From contig CANFLR010000005.1 in NCBI GenBank assembly GCA_947447945.1, positions 1-64,000 of the forward strand: a stretch of DNA of 64,000 nucleotides, read 5' to 3'. Shown piece by piece: positions 15,859-25,937 of this stretch. The DNA comes from Burkholderiaceae bacterium. GTDB lineage: Bacteria; Pseudomonadota; Gammaproteobacteria; Burkholderiales; Burkholderiaceae. How positions within the stretch are numbered: position 1 is the first letter of the stretch; the number at the start of each line of letters is the position of its first letter. The translations under genes and the position numbers were made by a program. The notes under the pieces were generated by a model. The model was given only the letters and a program-made list of their open reading frames with translations. It did not search any database and had not been told where the DNA came from.

Positions 15859-16518
15859 ATGATCGATCAAATTCACAAAAGCTTTAAGACTCTTGGAGCA
15901 ACTTTCCTAACAGGTCTATTTTGCCTGTTTATTGGCTGGAACCCCTCAGCTCAAGCCAATCAAGTCATTTTGGTCATGGGCGACAGCTTATCGGCTGAAT
16001 ATGGCTTGCCTCGCGGCACTGGCTGGGTGAATTTATTGCAACAACAGCTTCTTAAGGAGGGCAGCTCCTGGACTATATTCAACGCCAGCATCAGCGGAGA
16101 AACAACTTCAGGTGGACGCTCTCGCTTAAAAGACTTATTGGTACAACGTAAGCCGAGCTTAGTGCTTCTGGAGCTTGGGGCTAACGATGCATTAAGGGGA
16201 TTACCAATTACTCAAACAGAAATCAATTTGCGTAAGATGATTCAAATGAGTCAAGAATCTGGGGCCAAGGCCCTCTTATTTGGCATGCAAATTCCTCCCA
16301 ATTATGGGCAAACATACACTAGGCAATTCCGCGATCTCTACCCTGCTTTAGCGATCCAGGAAAACATTGCTTTGCTACCGTTTTTTTTAAAGGGCGTGGC
16401 CGATAGACCGGAGCTATTCCAAGCGGATAGACTCCATCCCAATGCGGAAGCCCAAAACATCCTCTTTCAAAATGTATGGGGCTCTATGGCCCGATACAAA
16501 AGCATGCTCAAGCAGTAA
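15859..16518 (+). CDS. tesA: SGNH-family esterase / multifunctional acyl-CoA thioesterase I (TesA-like)
   Basis: This is a periplasmic hydrolase of acyl esters and thioesters. A signal peptide covers about residues 1-33 (hydrophobic LGATFLTGLFCLFIGW, then AQA cleavage). The four SGNH blocks are visible: GDSLS (Ser about 43), the Gly in SGETTSGG, GANDALRG (Asn), and DRLHPN (Asp and His). The 219 residues fit TesA and the arylesterase family. It is divergent from the YbbA-like ATPase and convergent with ppiD, with a 6-bp gap. Physiological substrate unknown. Confidence 0.9.
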   Translation: MIDQIHKSFKTLGATFLTGLFCLFIGWNPSAQANQVILVMGDSLSAEYGLPRGTGWVNLLQQQLLKEGSSWTIFNASISGETTSGGRSRLKDLLVQRKPSLVLLELGANDALRGLPITQTEINLRKMIQMSQESGAKALLFGMQIPPNYGQTYTRQFRDLYPALAIQENIALLPFFLKGVADRPELFQADRLHPNAEAQNILFQNVWGSMARYKSMLKQ

Positions 16519-16524
16519 TCACGA

Positions 16525-17991
16525 TTAGCTGCCAGCGCTACCTGAGTTCATTGGTTTTAGTGGGTTAATGAGTTTTACACCAGCAGAATCACGCCAATAG
16601 CTCATAAACCCAGCAAACTCTGATTGAGCCTGTAAGGATTGCATTTGTTGTGCTTGAGCCTTATGAACTTTTGCATCAACTGCAGCCGGTTGACGAATCT
16701 GATTGATTCTATAAACATTAGAACCAACACCTGGATTTGTTACTGAGACGTAAGCGGGGAGCTTGTCCAGGTTTGCAGACATCACTTGATCCATTGCTGG
16801 GCCAACTAAATTAGCTGGTTTATTTCGAGAAACCCACACTGGCAAAGCAAAGCTTGTGGTGCTTTTGGGGTCATTCTGTAATGTGGCGTAAAAGTCTGCC
16901 GCAGCTGCAGCAGCCAACTTTTGTGCGGCGCGCTGACTGACTTGTCTTTTGACTTCAGCAGCAACAACATTAAAAGGCAATGTGCTAGCGGGATGAAACT
17001 CAATAACACGTGCTGATACAAACACTCCGGGAGAAGTTTGAACGGCCTCAGTATTGCGCTTATTCTTGACGGCCTCGTCGCCAAATAAAGCCTGGAGTAC
17101 CTTGGCGCTACTCAGAGGATGATCTTTTCCAAGACTAGGAACACCACTACGGGTCACATTTTTTTGAGACAAAATAGTGAGCTTCAATTTATCAGCAGCC
17201 GGCTTTAAGCTATCAGGCTGGTCGTATGTTATGTTAGTGAATTGATCAGCTTTCTCACCGAATACCTTGGCATCGCCTTTGGGGTCAGCCTTCAAGACGA
17301 TATATTCAACGTCAACATATTCAGCCGTTTCAAATAAGCGGGTATTTGCATCGTAAAAGGCCTGAAGCTCAGAGGTAGATGGATTCACTTTATTCAAATA
17401 ATCATTGGCGTTAAATTGTGCAACCTGCACTTCTCGCTCGGCCTCATAAAGCGATGAAATCACCTCGGAAATTTTTGGTGTCGGTAGCTCAGTGCGGGCA
17501 ACTGACCCAACTAGTTGTTGAATTTTTAAATCAAACCCTTGACTTGCGTAAAACTGCGTCTCATTCATGCCGTTAGAAGCGAGAAGCTGCTTAAAGCGTT
17601 CATCGTCAAAACTGCCATCTTGCTTGTAAAGTGCACGGATTTGAGGGATATTCTGCAGGCTCTTAATGAGCGTCTCTTTACCTATCTGGAGACGAAGATC
17701 ACTGACGGCGAATCCAAGGATCTGTTGTTGGATTAATTCACTCAGAATGGCTTGGCGAAACTGCAAGCTCTGTGCGATTTGTACATTACCGCCCACTCGC
17801 TCAGCCTGCCTCTTGGCAGCAGAATCAACCTCTTGAGCATTGATTGATTTACCATTGATTTTGACTAAGTCCGTTTCTTTATCCATAAAACCTGAGTAGC
17901 TTGAAATGCCAAACATTACAAACGATGGAACGATGAATAGCATTAAAACAAGCTGAAGAATTTTTTGGTGCTTACGTACGGTATCGAACAT
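16525..17991 (-). CDS. ppiD: PpiD-like inner-membrane periplasmic chaperone lacking the parvulin domain
   Basis: PpiD is a membrane-anchored chaperone near the Sec translocon. A short cytoplasmic start and one membrane helix (about residues 11-30, LQLVLMLFIVPSFVMFGIS) precede a SurA-N-like chaperone region (KINGKSINAQEV; QFRQAILSELIQQQILGF). At 488 residues it is about 135 shorter than E. coli PpiD. The frame passes from VEYIVLKADP directly into FGEKADQFTN, where family members normally carry the PPIase domain; no parvulin motif is seen. The C-terminal region is retained. The lon-ppiD neighbourhood supports the name. Likely a chaperone without isomerase activity (inference). Confidence 0.85.
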   Translation of the reverse strand: MFDTVRKHQKILQLVLMLFIVPSFVMFGISSYSGFMDKETDLVKINGKSINAQEVDSAAKRQAERVGGNVQIAQSLQFRQAILSELIQQQILGFAVSDLRLQIGKETLIKSLQNIPQIRALYKQDGSFDDERFKQLLASNGMNETQFYASQGFDLKIQQLVGSVARTELPTPKISEVISSLYEAEREVQVAQFNANDYLNKVNPSTSELQAFYDANTRLFETAEYVDVEYIVLKADPKGDAKVFGEKADQFTNITYDQPDSLKPAADKLKLTILSQKNVTRSGVPSLGKDHPLSSAKVLQALFGDEAVKNKRNTEAVQTSPGVFVSARVIEFHPASTLPFNVVAAEVKRQVSQRAAQKLAAAAAADFYATLQNDPKSTTSFALPVWVSRNKPANLVGPAMDQVMSANLDKLPAYVSVTNPGVGSNVYRINQIRQPAAVDAKVHKAQAQQMQSLQAQSEFAGFMSYWRDSAGVKLINPLKPMNSGSAGS

Positions 17992-18082
17992 GAGTTAGTC
18001 GCTAGGAAAGAATGCCAATGATGGAGTGTACTAGGCGTTGGGACTAGATCGGCTGGTAGCCTAAAAGCGTATAGGGAAATCT

Positions 18083-18158
18083 TGGTGGGCGCTGAGAGGC
18101 TCGAACTCCCGACATTCTGCGTGTAAGGCAGACGCTCTACCAACTGAGCTAAGCGCCC
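18083..18158 (-). tRNA. tRNA-Val (TAC)
   Basis: The cloverleaf starts GGGCGCTTAGCTCAGTTGG and closes AGCGCCC-A-CCA. The anticodon in the loop CTTACAC is TAC for Val. CCA is encoded. It stands between lon and ppiD, where E. coli has hupB. Confidence 0.95.
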
Positions 18159-18261
18159 CAAAATTACTACAGGTAGGATTGTAACCTAATCGCATTAGAA
18201 AAGGATGCTCCTGGGTCTCTCTGAATAGGCAAAGGAGCGCCCGATCTCTAAAACCTTGAAA

Positions 18262-20694
18262 TTAGTGCTTCAAAACCTCTGCAGCACCCGATTTATCAAT
18301 TCCTTTACTTGCTTCAGCAGCTTTTTTTGCTAGCTCTTCAGGTGTTGGCTCTGGTAGGGCTTCAGGCTTGCGTTCAAGTGCTAGCTCTAAAACTTGATCA
18401 ATCCAACGCACCGGAATAATCTCAATCGCGTTCTTTACCTTATCCGGAATATCAATTAAATCTTTGACGTTTTCTTCTGGAATGAGAACAAGTTTGATTC
18501 CACCTCGGTGGGCAGCTAATAGCTTTTCCTTTAAACCGCCAATCGGCAACACTTCTCCGCGCAGAGTAATCTCACCAGTCATCGCCACATCCGAACGAAT
18601 TGGAATACCTGTGAGCACCGAAACTAATGCGGTGGTGATTGCAATACCTGCAGATGGCCCGTCCTTTGGGGTTGCGCCATCAGGAAAGTGAATATGAATA
18701 TCCCGCTTCTCAAAAGCTTCATCAGCAATACCCAGGCGTCTAGAGCGCGAACGAACAACTGTCCGAGCTGCCTCGACAGATTCCTTCATGACATCACCAA
18801 TCGAGCCAGTGCGGGTAATAACCCCCTTACCAGACATCACGGCAGCTTCAATTGTCAATAGATCACCGCCAACCTCGGTCCACGCTAAGCCGGTTACTTG
18901 ACCAACTTGATTCTCTTTTGCAGCCAAGCCAAAGTCATACATGCGAACCGATAAGAACTTCTCAAGATTGTCGGCATTCACCTCGATTGGGGCGGCCTCT
19001 TTTTTGAGTAGCAACAGTTTGACCACTTTGCGACAGATTTTGCTGATTTCACGTTCCAAGGAGCGGACACCAGCCTCCCGTGTGTAGTAACGAATCATGT
19101 TACGTACAGCACTTTCATCTATCTTCAATTCATCTTTTTTCAAACCATTATTTTTGATTTGCTTAGGGATGAGATAGTTAACAGCGATGCTGGTTTTTTC
19201 ATCCTCGGTATAGCCCGCAAGGCGAATGATTTCCAAGCGATCCAGTAAGGGTCCTGGAATATTTAAGGAATTTGCCGTAGCAACAAACATCACATCAGAT
19301 AAATCGAAATCAACCTCAACATAGTGATCTTGAAAGGTATGGTTTTGCTCGGGGTCCAAAACCTCAAGCAAGGCACTTGCAGGATCGCCACGGAAATCCA
19401 TACCCATCTTGTCGACTTCATCAAGCAAGAACAAAGGATTGCGAACACCAACCTTGGTAAGGCTAGTCAGAATCTTGCCTGGCATAGATCCAATATAGGT
19501 GCGTCGATGACCACGAATCTCAGATTCATCACGCACACCACCCAAGGCCATCCGAACAAACTTCCGATTAGTGGCTCTGGCAATGGATTGACCTAAAGAG
19601 GTTTTGCCAACCCCCGGTGGGCCAACCAAACACAAAATGGGGGCCTTAACTCGGTCAACTCGTTGTTGCACCGCGAGGTATTCCAAAATACGTTCTTTAA
19701 CTTTGTCCAAGCCATAGTGATCTTCATCCAACACTTTTTCAGCATTCGTGAGGTCATTATTAATCTTGCTTTTCTTTTTCCAAGGCAAGTTCACCAAGGT
19801 ATCGATAAAGTTTCGAATCACTGTCGCCTCTGCAGACATTGGAGACATCAACTTCAACTTCTTCAGTTCAGACTCTGCCTTTTTCAAGGCTTCTTTTGGC
19901 ATACGAGCCGCCTTGATACGCTTCTCGAGCTCTTCGAGATCAGCGCCCTCTTCACCTTCTCCCAGTTCTTTTTGAATGGCCTTAACCTGCTCATTCAAAT
20001 AGTACTCACGTTGGCTTTTTTCCATTTGACGCTTAACGCGTCCGCGAATGCGCTTCTCAACTTGCAAGATATCGATTTCACTCTCAAGATCAGCCAAGAG
20101 ACTTTCCAGTCTTTGAACCACATCAATCATTTGTAAAAGCTTCTGCTTTTGTTCAAGTTTGACTGGCAGGTGAGCGCAGATGGTATCGGCTAAACGTCCT
20201 GGATCATCGATTCCCCCTAGGGATGAAAGAATCTCTTGGGGTACTTTTTTGTTGAGCTTCACATACTGATCAAATTGCGCCATGATGGCACGGCGTAATG
20301 CTTCCGTTTCATGTGCATCCAATGCGGTGAGCGGGGTTGGCGTAGCTTCACAAGCGAAATAACCTTGACTATCTTCTACTTGACTTACATCAGCTCGCTG
20401 CACGCCTTCAACGAGAACCTTCACAGTACCGTCCGGAAGTTTGAGCATTTGCAAGATATTGGCGATACAACCCACTTCATAGAGATCTTCAACCGCTGGC
20501 TCATCTTTTGCAGCAGTCTTTTGAGCCACTAAAAGCACATTTTTCCCAGTTTCCATCGCTGCTTCTAAAGCTTTAATAGACTTAGGGCGACCAACAAATA
20601 AAGGGATCACCATATGGGGAAAAACCACAACATCCCGCAATGGGAGTAATGGCAATTGAATCGGTTCAGAGGGCAGTAATAAGTGGCCAGGCAT
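18262..20694 (-). CDS. lon: ATP-dependent protease Lon
   Basis: Lon degrades damaged and short-lived regulatory proteins in the cytoplasm. Order: N-terminal substrate domain ([19 protein letters not shown]), coiled coil, AAA+ module with Walker [10 protein letters not shown] and Walker B FLLDEVDK, and the Ser-Lys protease domain with the nucleophile in [10 protein letters not shown] and the Lys in [10 protein letters not shown]. The 810-residue length is normal. The ATG has GGAGG 9 nt upstream. It follows clpX on the same strand across a 180-bp gap holding a candidate heat-shock promoter. Confidence 0.98.
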   Translation of the reverse strand: MPGHLLLPSEPIQLPLLPLRDVVVFPHMVIPLFVGRPKSIKALEAAMETGKNVLLVAQKTAAKDEPAVEDLYEVGCIANILQMLKLPDGTVKVLVEGVQRADVSQVEDSQGYFACEATPTPLTALDAHETEALRRAIMAQFDQYVKLNKKVPQEILSSLGGIDDPGRLADTICAHLPVKLEQKQKLLQMIDVVQRLESLLADLESEIDILQVEKRIRGRVKRQMEKSQREYYLNEQVKAIQKELGEGEEGADLEELEKRIKAARMPKEALKKAESELKKLKLMSPMSAEATVIRNFIDTLVNLPWKKKSKINNDLTNAEKVLDEDHYGLDKVKERILEYLAVQQRVDRVKAPILCLVGPPGVGKTSLGQSIARATNRKFVRMALGGVRDESEIRGHRRTYIGSMPGKILTSLTKVGVRNPLFLLDEVDKMGMDFRGDPASALLEVLDPEQNHTFQDHYVEVDFDLSDVMFVATANSLNIPGPLLDRLEIIRLAGYTEDEKTSIAVNYLIPKQIKNNGLKKDELKIDESAVRNMIRYYTREAGVRSLEREISKICRKVVKLLLLKKEAAPIEVNADNLEKFLSVRMYDFGLAAKENQVGQVTGLAWTEVGGDLLTIEAAVMSGKGVITRTGSIGDVMKESVEAARTVVRSRSRRLGIADEAFEKRDIHIHFPDGATPKDGPSAGIAITTALVSVLTGIPIRSDVAMTGEITLRGEVLPIGGLKEKLLAAHRGGIKLVLIPEENVKDLIDIPDKVKNAIEIIPVRWIDQVLELALERKPEALPEPTPEELAKKAAEASKGIDKSGAAEVLKH

Positions 20695-20787
20695 GGGGCA
20701 AATCCTCCAAAGTAGTCGATCCTCAAAAAGCTCCCAAAACTACAAAAACACTATATGGGGGCATTATTAAGGAATAGGATACTACCT

Positions 20788-20815
20788 ATATGGGTTTAGT
20801 CTCAGAAAAAACAAG
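20788..20815 (-). promoter_or_regulatory. Candidate sigma-32 (heat-shock) promoter for lon
   Basis: On the minus strand CTTGTTT is followed, after 14 nt, by CCCATAT, about 94 bp before the lon start. The RpoH consensus is roughly CTTGAAA, 13-14 nt, CCCCATNT, so the -10 matches well and the -35 in part. lon is a known heat-shock gene in many proteobacteria. By-eye match only. Confidence 0.4.
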
Positions 20816-20874
20816 AGTCCGAAATGCTAAAAATGCTGATCTATAGACTCAAAAAGACAAAAAAACCTTAAAAA

Positions 20875-22236
20875 TTAAGCTTTTTTGCTTAAATCTTCAT
20901 GTTTTACATCTTGCTTATAGACTAATAGCGGTCTACCACCTTCTTCAAGGCTCGCTTCATCGATAACCACTTTTTGGACATTCTTTAATGAAGGTAGGTC
21001 GTACATGACATCCATCAATGAACCCTCGAGGATTGATCTTAGGCCTCGGGCACCCGTTTTGCGGGCAATCGCCTTTTTAGCAATGGCAGAAAGCGCCTCT
21101 TTCCGCACCTCAAGCGTAGCACCCTCCATCGTCAAAAGAGCCTGATATTGCTTGACCAGGGCGTTTTTAGGTTCAGTAAGGATTTGGATCAAAGCTTCTT
21201 CGTTAAGCTGAATCAAAGTAGCTACCACTGGCAGGCGACCGATCAACTCAGGGATTAAGCCAAATTTGATCAAATCTTCCGGCTCTACCTCAATTAAAAG
21301 ATCGCTAACGCCACGATCATCTTTTCCTGGAACGGTTGCATTAAATCCAATGCCGGTTTTAGCAGTACGTTGTTGAATGACTTTTTCGAGGCCATCAAAC
21401 GCTCCACCGCAAATAAAGAGAATATTCGTCGTATCAACTTGTAAAAAATCTTGATTAGGATGTTTGCGTCCGCCCTGCGGAGGAATCGAGGCCATAGTGC
21501 CCTCAACCAACTTTAAGAGCGCCTGTTGAACGCCTTCACCAGATACATCGCGAGTAATAGATGGATTATCAGACTTACGGGAGATCTTATCGATTTCATC
21601 GATGTAAACAATCCCGCGCTGTGCTTTTTCGACGTTGTAATCACAGGCCTGAAGCAGTTTCTGAATAATATTTTCAACATCCTCACCAACATAACCAGCT
21701 TCGGTCAGTGTGGTGGCATCGGCCATCACAAATGGGACATCTAACATTCGGGCTAGAGTTTGAGCAAGCAAGGTCTTGCCGGAACCAGTTGGCCCAATCA
21801 GGAGAATATTACTTTTGGCGAGCTCTACACCGTCAACAATGGCTTTTGCTGGCGTCTTAGAATCTTTTTTATCGGCCGTCTCAGCGGGTTTACCTTCTTT
21901 ATCTAGCTTATCTTTTTTAGGCTTAGGTAAGTATTGCAGGCGCTTGTAATGGTTGTAAACCGCTACTGCAAGGGTCTTCTTCGCATGATCTTGACCTATG
22001 ACGTACTGATCTAAATTTTCACGGATCTGATGAGGGGTTGGCAATGCATCATCACCCTCACCTTTGGGTAACTTAGCGATTTCTTCTGTGATGATATCAG
22101 TGCACAAATCAATGCACTCATCACAAATAAAAACAGAAGGTCCAGCAATCAGCTTTTTTACCTCATGCTGACTCTTACCGCAGAATGAGCAATACAGTGT
22201 TTTGTCTGAGGTGGCTGAAGAAGAAATATCGCTCAA
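20875..22236 (-). CDS. clpX: ATP-dependent Clp protease ATP-binding subunit ClpX
   Basis: ClpX is the AAA+ unfoldase that feeds substrates (for example SsrA-tagged proteins) to ClpP. The N-terminal zinc domain has CSFCGK and CDEC; Walker A is GPTGSGKT, Walker [10 protein letters not shown], and the ClpP-contact IGF loop is TGIGFNA. Length 453. The start codon is TTG at 22236: a stop lies upstream in frame, no ATG fits, and AGG is about 7 nt ahead. An insertion rich in Lys/Asp ([18 protein letters not shown]) before the Walker A motif is a little longer than in E. coli. It is 25 bp from clpP. Confidence 0.97.
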   Translation of the reverse strand: MSDISSSATSDKTLYCSFCGKSQHEVKKLIAGPSVFICDECIDLCTDIITEEIAKLPKGEGDDALPTPHQIRENLDQYVIGQDHAKKTLAVAVYNHYKRLQYLPKPKKDKLDKEGKPAETADKKDSKTPAKAIVDGVELAKSNILLIGPTGSGKTLLAQTLARMLDVPFVMADATTLTEAGYVGEDVENIIQKLLQACDYNVEKAQRGIVYIDEIDKISRKSDNPSITRDVSGEGVQQALLKLVEGTMASIPPQGGRKHPNQDFLQVDTTNILFICGGAFDGLEKVIQQRTAKTGIGFNATVPGKDDRGVSDLLIEVEPEDLIKFGLIPELIGRLPVVATLIQLNEEALIQILTEPKNALVKQYQALLTMEGATLEVRKEALSAIAKKAIARKTGARGLRSILEGSLMDVMYDLPSLKNVQKVVIDEASLEEGGRPLLVYKQDVKHEDLSKKA

Positions 22237-22261
22237 GTGCTTGCCTAATTAGGTGATGTAT

Positions 22262-22891
22262 TTATGGACGCTTGTCGATAACTTTATCGATCAAGCCATA
22301 GTCACGCGCCTGTTCTGCGGACATAAAATTATCTCTATCGGTATCTTTTGCAATGGTCTCAATGGATTGACCAGTGCGATCAGCCAAAATTTGATTAAGG
22401 CGTTCGCGCAAATACAAAATTTCGCGGGCCTGAATCTCAATATCTGAGGCTTGACCGCGAGCGCCGCCTAATGGCTGGTGGATCATCACTCGAGAGTTAG
22501 GTAATGCATAGCGCTTGCCCTTTTCCCCAGCGCATAACAGGAATGCACCCATGCTTGCAGCCATGCCCATACATAAAGTACTCACATGCGGTTTGATAAA
22601 TTGCATCGTATCGTAAATTGCTAAGCCTGCGGATACTGATCCGCCAGGAGAGTTGATGTACAAAGAAATTTCTTTATCTGGATTTTCGCTCTCTAAAAAT
22701 AATAGTTGGGCAATTACTAAATTAGCTGTTTGGTCGTTTACCTCTCCAACCAAAAAAACAACACGCTCTCTTAATAGGCGTGAATAAATATCATAAGCAC
22801 GCTCACCACGACCAGAGGTCTCGATGACCATGGGAACCAAACCCAAACCCATTGGCTCTAAATTTTCAGACTGAGAATGATTTTGGTTCAT
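22262..22891 (-). CDS. clpP: ATP-dependent Clp protease proteolytic subunit
   Basis: ClpP forms the 14-mer serine protease chamber capped by ClpX or ClpA. Active-site Ser lies in [10 protein letters not shown] and His in VMIHQPLGG; the Asp follows in the expected region ([15 protein letters not shown]). Length 209 includes a short N-terminal extension of the kind removed as a propeptide in other ClpPs. It sits in the conserved order tig-clpP-clpX-lon, with about 20-25 bp between the genes on each side. Confidence 0.98.
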   Translation of the reverse strand: MNQNHSQSENLEPMGLGLVPMVIETSGRGERAYDIYSRLLRERVVFLVGEVNDQTANLVIAQLLFLESENPDKEISLYINSPGGSVSAGLAIYDTMQFIKPHVSTLCMGMAASMGAFLLCAGEKGKRYALPNSRVMIHQPLGGARGQASDIEIQAREILYLRERLNQILADRTGQSIETIAKDTDRDNFMSAEQARDYGLIDKVIDKRP

Positions 22892-22910
22892 GTATATGCG
22901 CCTTATCCGA

Positions 22911-24248
22911 TTAATTTAATTTGCTGAGCTCTTCAAAGGCAATTGCCTTCTCATTGACTTTGGCTAGTGACGTGAAATACTTGATGACGTTATCTTCAAG
23001 GACCAAGTTTTCGATGTCCTTAAGGCGACTAGGATTGCTGTAATACCAACGCACTACCTCTTTAGGGTCTTCGTAGGTTGCAGCTTGCTCTTCGATCTCA
23101 GCCTTGATTTGGTCGGCAGTAGCAGATAGATTCTGCTGCTTTACGAGGTCACCCAGAATCAAGCCTAGACGAACACGCTTAGTGGCTTGCTCTGTAAACA
23201 TTTCTGCGGGAATAGGTGCATCTTTTGCGTTCGGAATACCACGTTGCATAAGATCTTGGCGTGCAGACTGAATCAAGCGCTCTTGTTCAGATGCAATCAA
23301 TGCTTTAGGAACATCAAGTTCACATGTCTTGCCAATTTGATCCATTACTTCATTTTTTAATAATGAAGTAATCCGACGTTTTACTTCGCGATCTAAATTT
23401 TCTTTGACTTCGGCGCGCATTTTAGCGACACCACCTTCAGAAACACCTAAAGAAAGTGCAAAGGCATCATCAACAACCGGTAAATGAGCCCAATTGACTT
23501 TCTTTACAGTGATAGTGAAGTCTGCAGTTTTGCCGGCCACATCTTTACCATGGTAGTCAGCAGGAAAGCTTAGGGGGAAGGTCTTGCTCTCGCCAACTTT
23601 CAGGCCCAATGTTGCAGCTTCAAATTCCGGAAGCATCCGCCCTTCGCCTAAAACATATTCAAAGTTCTCTGCTTTACCACCAGCAAATTCAACGCCGTCA
23701 ATCTTGCCAATAAAATCAATTACTACCTGGTCACCCGCTTGTGCAGCAGTATTTTCTCCGCCATCACCGTGAGGACTGGTCTCGCCACGGGGGTGGTAGT
23801 GGACCTGCTGTTTACGCAGTACCTCTAAAGCGCGGTCGATTTCTGCATCACCAATATTGGTAGTGTATTTAGTCACCTCCAATTTACTGAAGTCGCCGAT
23901 TTTGACCTCAGGCAAGACTTCGAAATAGGCATCAAAAACAATCTGTTCTGCATCAAGCTCGCTCTTCGGTTCTAAGCGTGGCTGACCAGCCAATAAGATG
24001 CCTTCATTTTTGCTAAGCTCAAAAAATAATTCAGAGGCCTTATCAAATTGGATTTCAAAATCCACTTGCATGCCGTATTGCTTCTCGACAATATTTTTTG
24101 GTACTTTACCTGGACGAAAGCCGGCCATTTTCATGGTCTTTCCAACCTTAGCCAAACGGGCTTCCCGTGCCTTCGCCAAATCCGCGCGTGGGAACTCTAA
24201 GGTCATTTTGCGGTCTAGTTGACCTAAATTTTCTATCTGCACAGCCAT
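22911..24248 (-). CDS. tig: Trigger factor
   Basis: Trigger factor is the ribosome-bound chaperone that meets nascent chains. The N-terminal ribosome-binding domain contains the signature region [17 protein letters not shown]; a central FKBP-type PPIase domain ([17 protein letters not shown]) and a helical C-terminal domain follow. Length 445 against 432 in E. coli. It leads the tig-clpP-clpX-lon block, with tRNA-Leu 58 bp upstream on the same strand. Confidence 0.97.
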   Translation of the reverse strand: MAVQIENLGQLDRKMTLEFPRADLAKAREARLAKVGKTMKMAGFRPGKVPKNIVEKQYGMQVDFEIQFDKASELFFELSKNEGILLAGQPRLEPKSELDAEQIVFDAYFEVLPEVKIGDFSKLEVTKYTTNIGDAEIDRALEVLRKQQVHYHPRGETSPHGDGGENTAAQAGDQVVIDFIGKIDGVEFAGGKAENFEYVLGEGRMLPEFEAATLGLKVGESKTFPLSFPADYHGKDVAGKTADFTITVKKVNWAHLPVVDDAFALSLGVSEGGVAKMRAEVKENLDREVKRRITSLLKNEVMDQIGKTCELDVPKALIASEQERLIQSARQDLMQRGIPNAKDAPIPAEMFTEQATKRVRLGLILGDLVKQQNLSATADQIKAEIEEQAATYEDPKEVVRWYYSNPSRLKDIENLVLEDNVIKYFTSLAKVNEKAIAFEELSKLN

Positions 24249-24306
24249 TCTCGTCTCTTAATTGAAGATCAGGATTATATGAAGTCCAAGCCAAGTAGCT
24301 AACTTG

Positions 24307-24393
24307 TGGTGCGAGGAGGGGGACTCGAACCCCCACACCATTTCTGGCGTCAGGACCTAAACCTGGTGCGTCTACCAATTTCGCCATCCTCGC
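24307..24393 (-). tRNA. tRNA-Leu (TAG)
   Basis: An 87-nt class II tRNA with a long variable arm: it begins GCGAGGATGGCGAAATTGG and ends TCCTCGC-A-CCA. The anticodon loop contains TAG for Leu (CTA codons). CCA is encoded. The roughly 236 bp between it and ispF hold no gene that I can support. Confidence 0.95.
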
Positions 24394-24629
24394 GAATTCC
24401 GCAAACGCTACCTAGCTTAAACTTCACTCTAAAGACTCTAATTCTACAATGCCCAGCATAATAAGAGGATCTTACGGCTGTAAAACAGTAAAGATTGGAT
24501 GAGCAATAACTACGAAACAGAGCCTGCACAGAGGTCAAAATAAGTCAGCAAAAGCCATTTTTCCACGCTTAATGGCTTCAGAGCTGTTTTAATGGGGCTT
24601 TAAATCAGGGCGGATAGGCTAGAAATTAC

Positions 24630-25130
24630 CTATGCTTTGTATAACAAGGCAACCGCATGGACTGCTATACCCTCACCCCGTCCAAGATGACCTAGCGACT
24701 CATTAGTCTTGGCCTTCAGATTAACGTGACTGGCTGTCACAGCCAAATCCTCAGCAATATTACGTACCATTTCAGGCAAAAAGCTCGCCAGCTTGGGGCT
24801 TTGGCAGATGATGGTTGCATCAACATTGCCGATATGAAACCCTGCAGCCTGAACCTTTTGCAAGGCAGAGCGCAATAAAATACGGCTATCCATATCTTTA
24901 TATTGAGGGTCGTTATCTGGAAAGAGTTGGCCTATGTCATTTAACCCAGCACCACCAAGCAATGCATCAGTAATAGCGTGTAACAGGGCATCTGCATCAG
25001 AGTGCCCTAACAGGCCTTGATGATGGGGAACATGGACGCCACCCAAAATCAAACGGCGATTGGAGACTAAGGCATGGATGTCATAGCCTTGGCCGATACG
25101 AAATTGAGGAGTGTGTGCAGTTGGTGTCAT
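24630..25130 (-). CDS. ispF: 2-C-methyl-D-erythritol 2,4-cyclodiphosphate synthase
   Basis: It cyclises CDP-methylerythritol 2-phosphate in the MEP isoprenoid pathway. The zinc and substrate motif GQGYDIHAL lies near residue 13, with [20 protein letters not shown], typical of IspF. Length 166. It lies 22 bp downstream of ispD on the same strand, the usual paired arrangement for two steps of the same pathway. Confidence 0.97.
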   Translation of the reverse strand: MTPTAHTPQFRIGQGYDIHALVSNRRLILGGVHVPHHQGLLGHSDADALLHAITDALLGGAGLNDIGQLFPDNDPQYKDMDSRILLRSALQKVQAAGFHIGNVDATIICQSPKLASFLPEMVRNIAEDLAVTASHVNLKAKTNESLGHLGRGEGIAVHAVALLYKA

Positions 25131-25152
25131 GTTGGTCAGTCTTAATTGGTTA

Positions 25153-25914
25153 TCACTCTGATGATGACTTGCCCTTGAGTGACAGGAGAATTTCCATCAA
25201 ACTCCAGTCTGCAGGATGTGTCACTTTAAAGTTTCTTATTTCGCCTTCTATTAACAAAGGCTTGAAGCCAGCCAATTCCATAGCACTGGACTCATCGGTT
25301 ATATCAGCCTCCATTCGTATGCCATCTTGAATGGCATCATGAAGTTTTTTTAAAGGAAACATTTGCGGAGTTTGCGCTTGCCAGAGGTGATTGCGAGAAA
25401 TGGTTTTCTCGGCATGAATTAAGCTTCCTGCCAATGTACCATCAAGGTCTGCCAGTTTTAGGGTATCAGCGACCGGTAGTGCTAACAAACCTCCAATACC
25501 AGAGGGAGTAACAGCGGTAATCAGCCTCTGAATCAACTGTGGAGAAATCCCTGGGCGTGCCGCATCATGGACCAGCACCCAATCTGTCTCGGGTATTCCT
25601 GTCGCCAACATTGCAGCCAAAGTATTCCGTACGGTTTCCTGACGTGTTGGGCCGCCACTTGGTAAAAAATGTAATGGCTTATTGGCATCCACCAGCGAAC
25701 CAAGTACGGGATGATTGATAAAGCTGGGAGGAACACCGACCCAAACTGATTCAATCGCTGGAGAACTGCAAAATGCTTCAATCGCATAAGCTAACATCGG
25801 CCTACCAGCTAGCTCCTGAAATTGCTTTGGCAAGGGTCCGCCAAGACGAGACCCGCTTCCAGCAGTAGGTAGCAAAGCATGACAGTGAGAAAAGGTTTGA
25901 TTTCCATTACCCAT
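25153..25914 (-). CDS. ispD: 2-C-methyl-D-erythritol 4-phosphate cytidylyltransferase
   Basis: It transfers CMP to methylerythritol 4-phosphate in the MEP pathway. The nucleotide loop is [19 protein letters not shown] near residue 14 (the usual AAGxGxRm with Thr for the first Ala), followed by [10 protein letters not shown], the family signature. Length 253. It is divergent from mfd with only about 20 bp between, so both promoters overlap or lie inside the genes. Confidence 0.95.
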   Translation of the reverse strand: MGNGNQTFSHCHALLPTAGSGSRLGGPLPKQFQELAGRPMLAYAIEAFCSSPAIESVWVGVPPSFINHPVLGSLVDANKPLHFLPSGGPTRQETVRNTLAAMLATGIPETDWVLVHDAARPGISPQLIQRLITAVTPSGIGGLLALPVADTLKLADLDGTLAGSLIHAEKTISRNHLWQAQTPQMFPLKKLHDAIQDGIRMEADITDESSAMELAGFKPLLIEGEIRNFKVTHPADWSLMEILLSLKGKSSSE

Positions 25915-25937
25915 GCCTGATTCTATAATGAGTGCAG

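Noticed and set aside
17943-18161. 72-aa minus-strand ORF over tRNA-Val
   Set aside because: It is an ORF read through a tRNA gene; the cloverleaf explains the sequence.
18205-18240. GCTCCT...AGGAGC repeat after lon as a terminator
   Set aside because: The loop is about 20 nt and the T-run is poor, so I do not annotate it.
19663-20136. 157-aa plus-strand ORF inside lon
   Set aside because: Long but antisense to the coiled-coil region of lon; its Phe/Leu-rich content is the complement of Lys/Glu-rich codons.
24148-24387. 79-aa minus-strand ORF over tRNA-Leu and the tig start
   Set aside because: Also a read-through of a tRNA gene in another frame, overlapping the trigger factor start.
24540-24610. 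AAGCCAT/ATGGCTT repeat downstream of ispF
   Set aside because: Weak stem with a long loop and no good T-run; not supported as a terminator.
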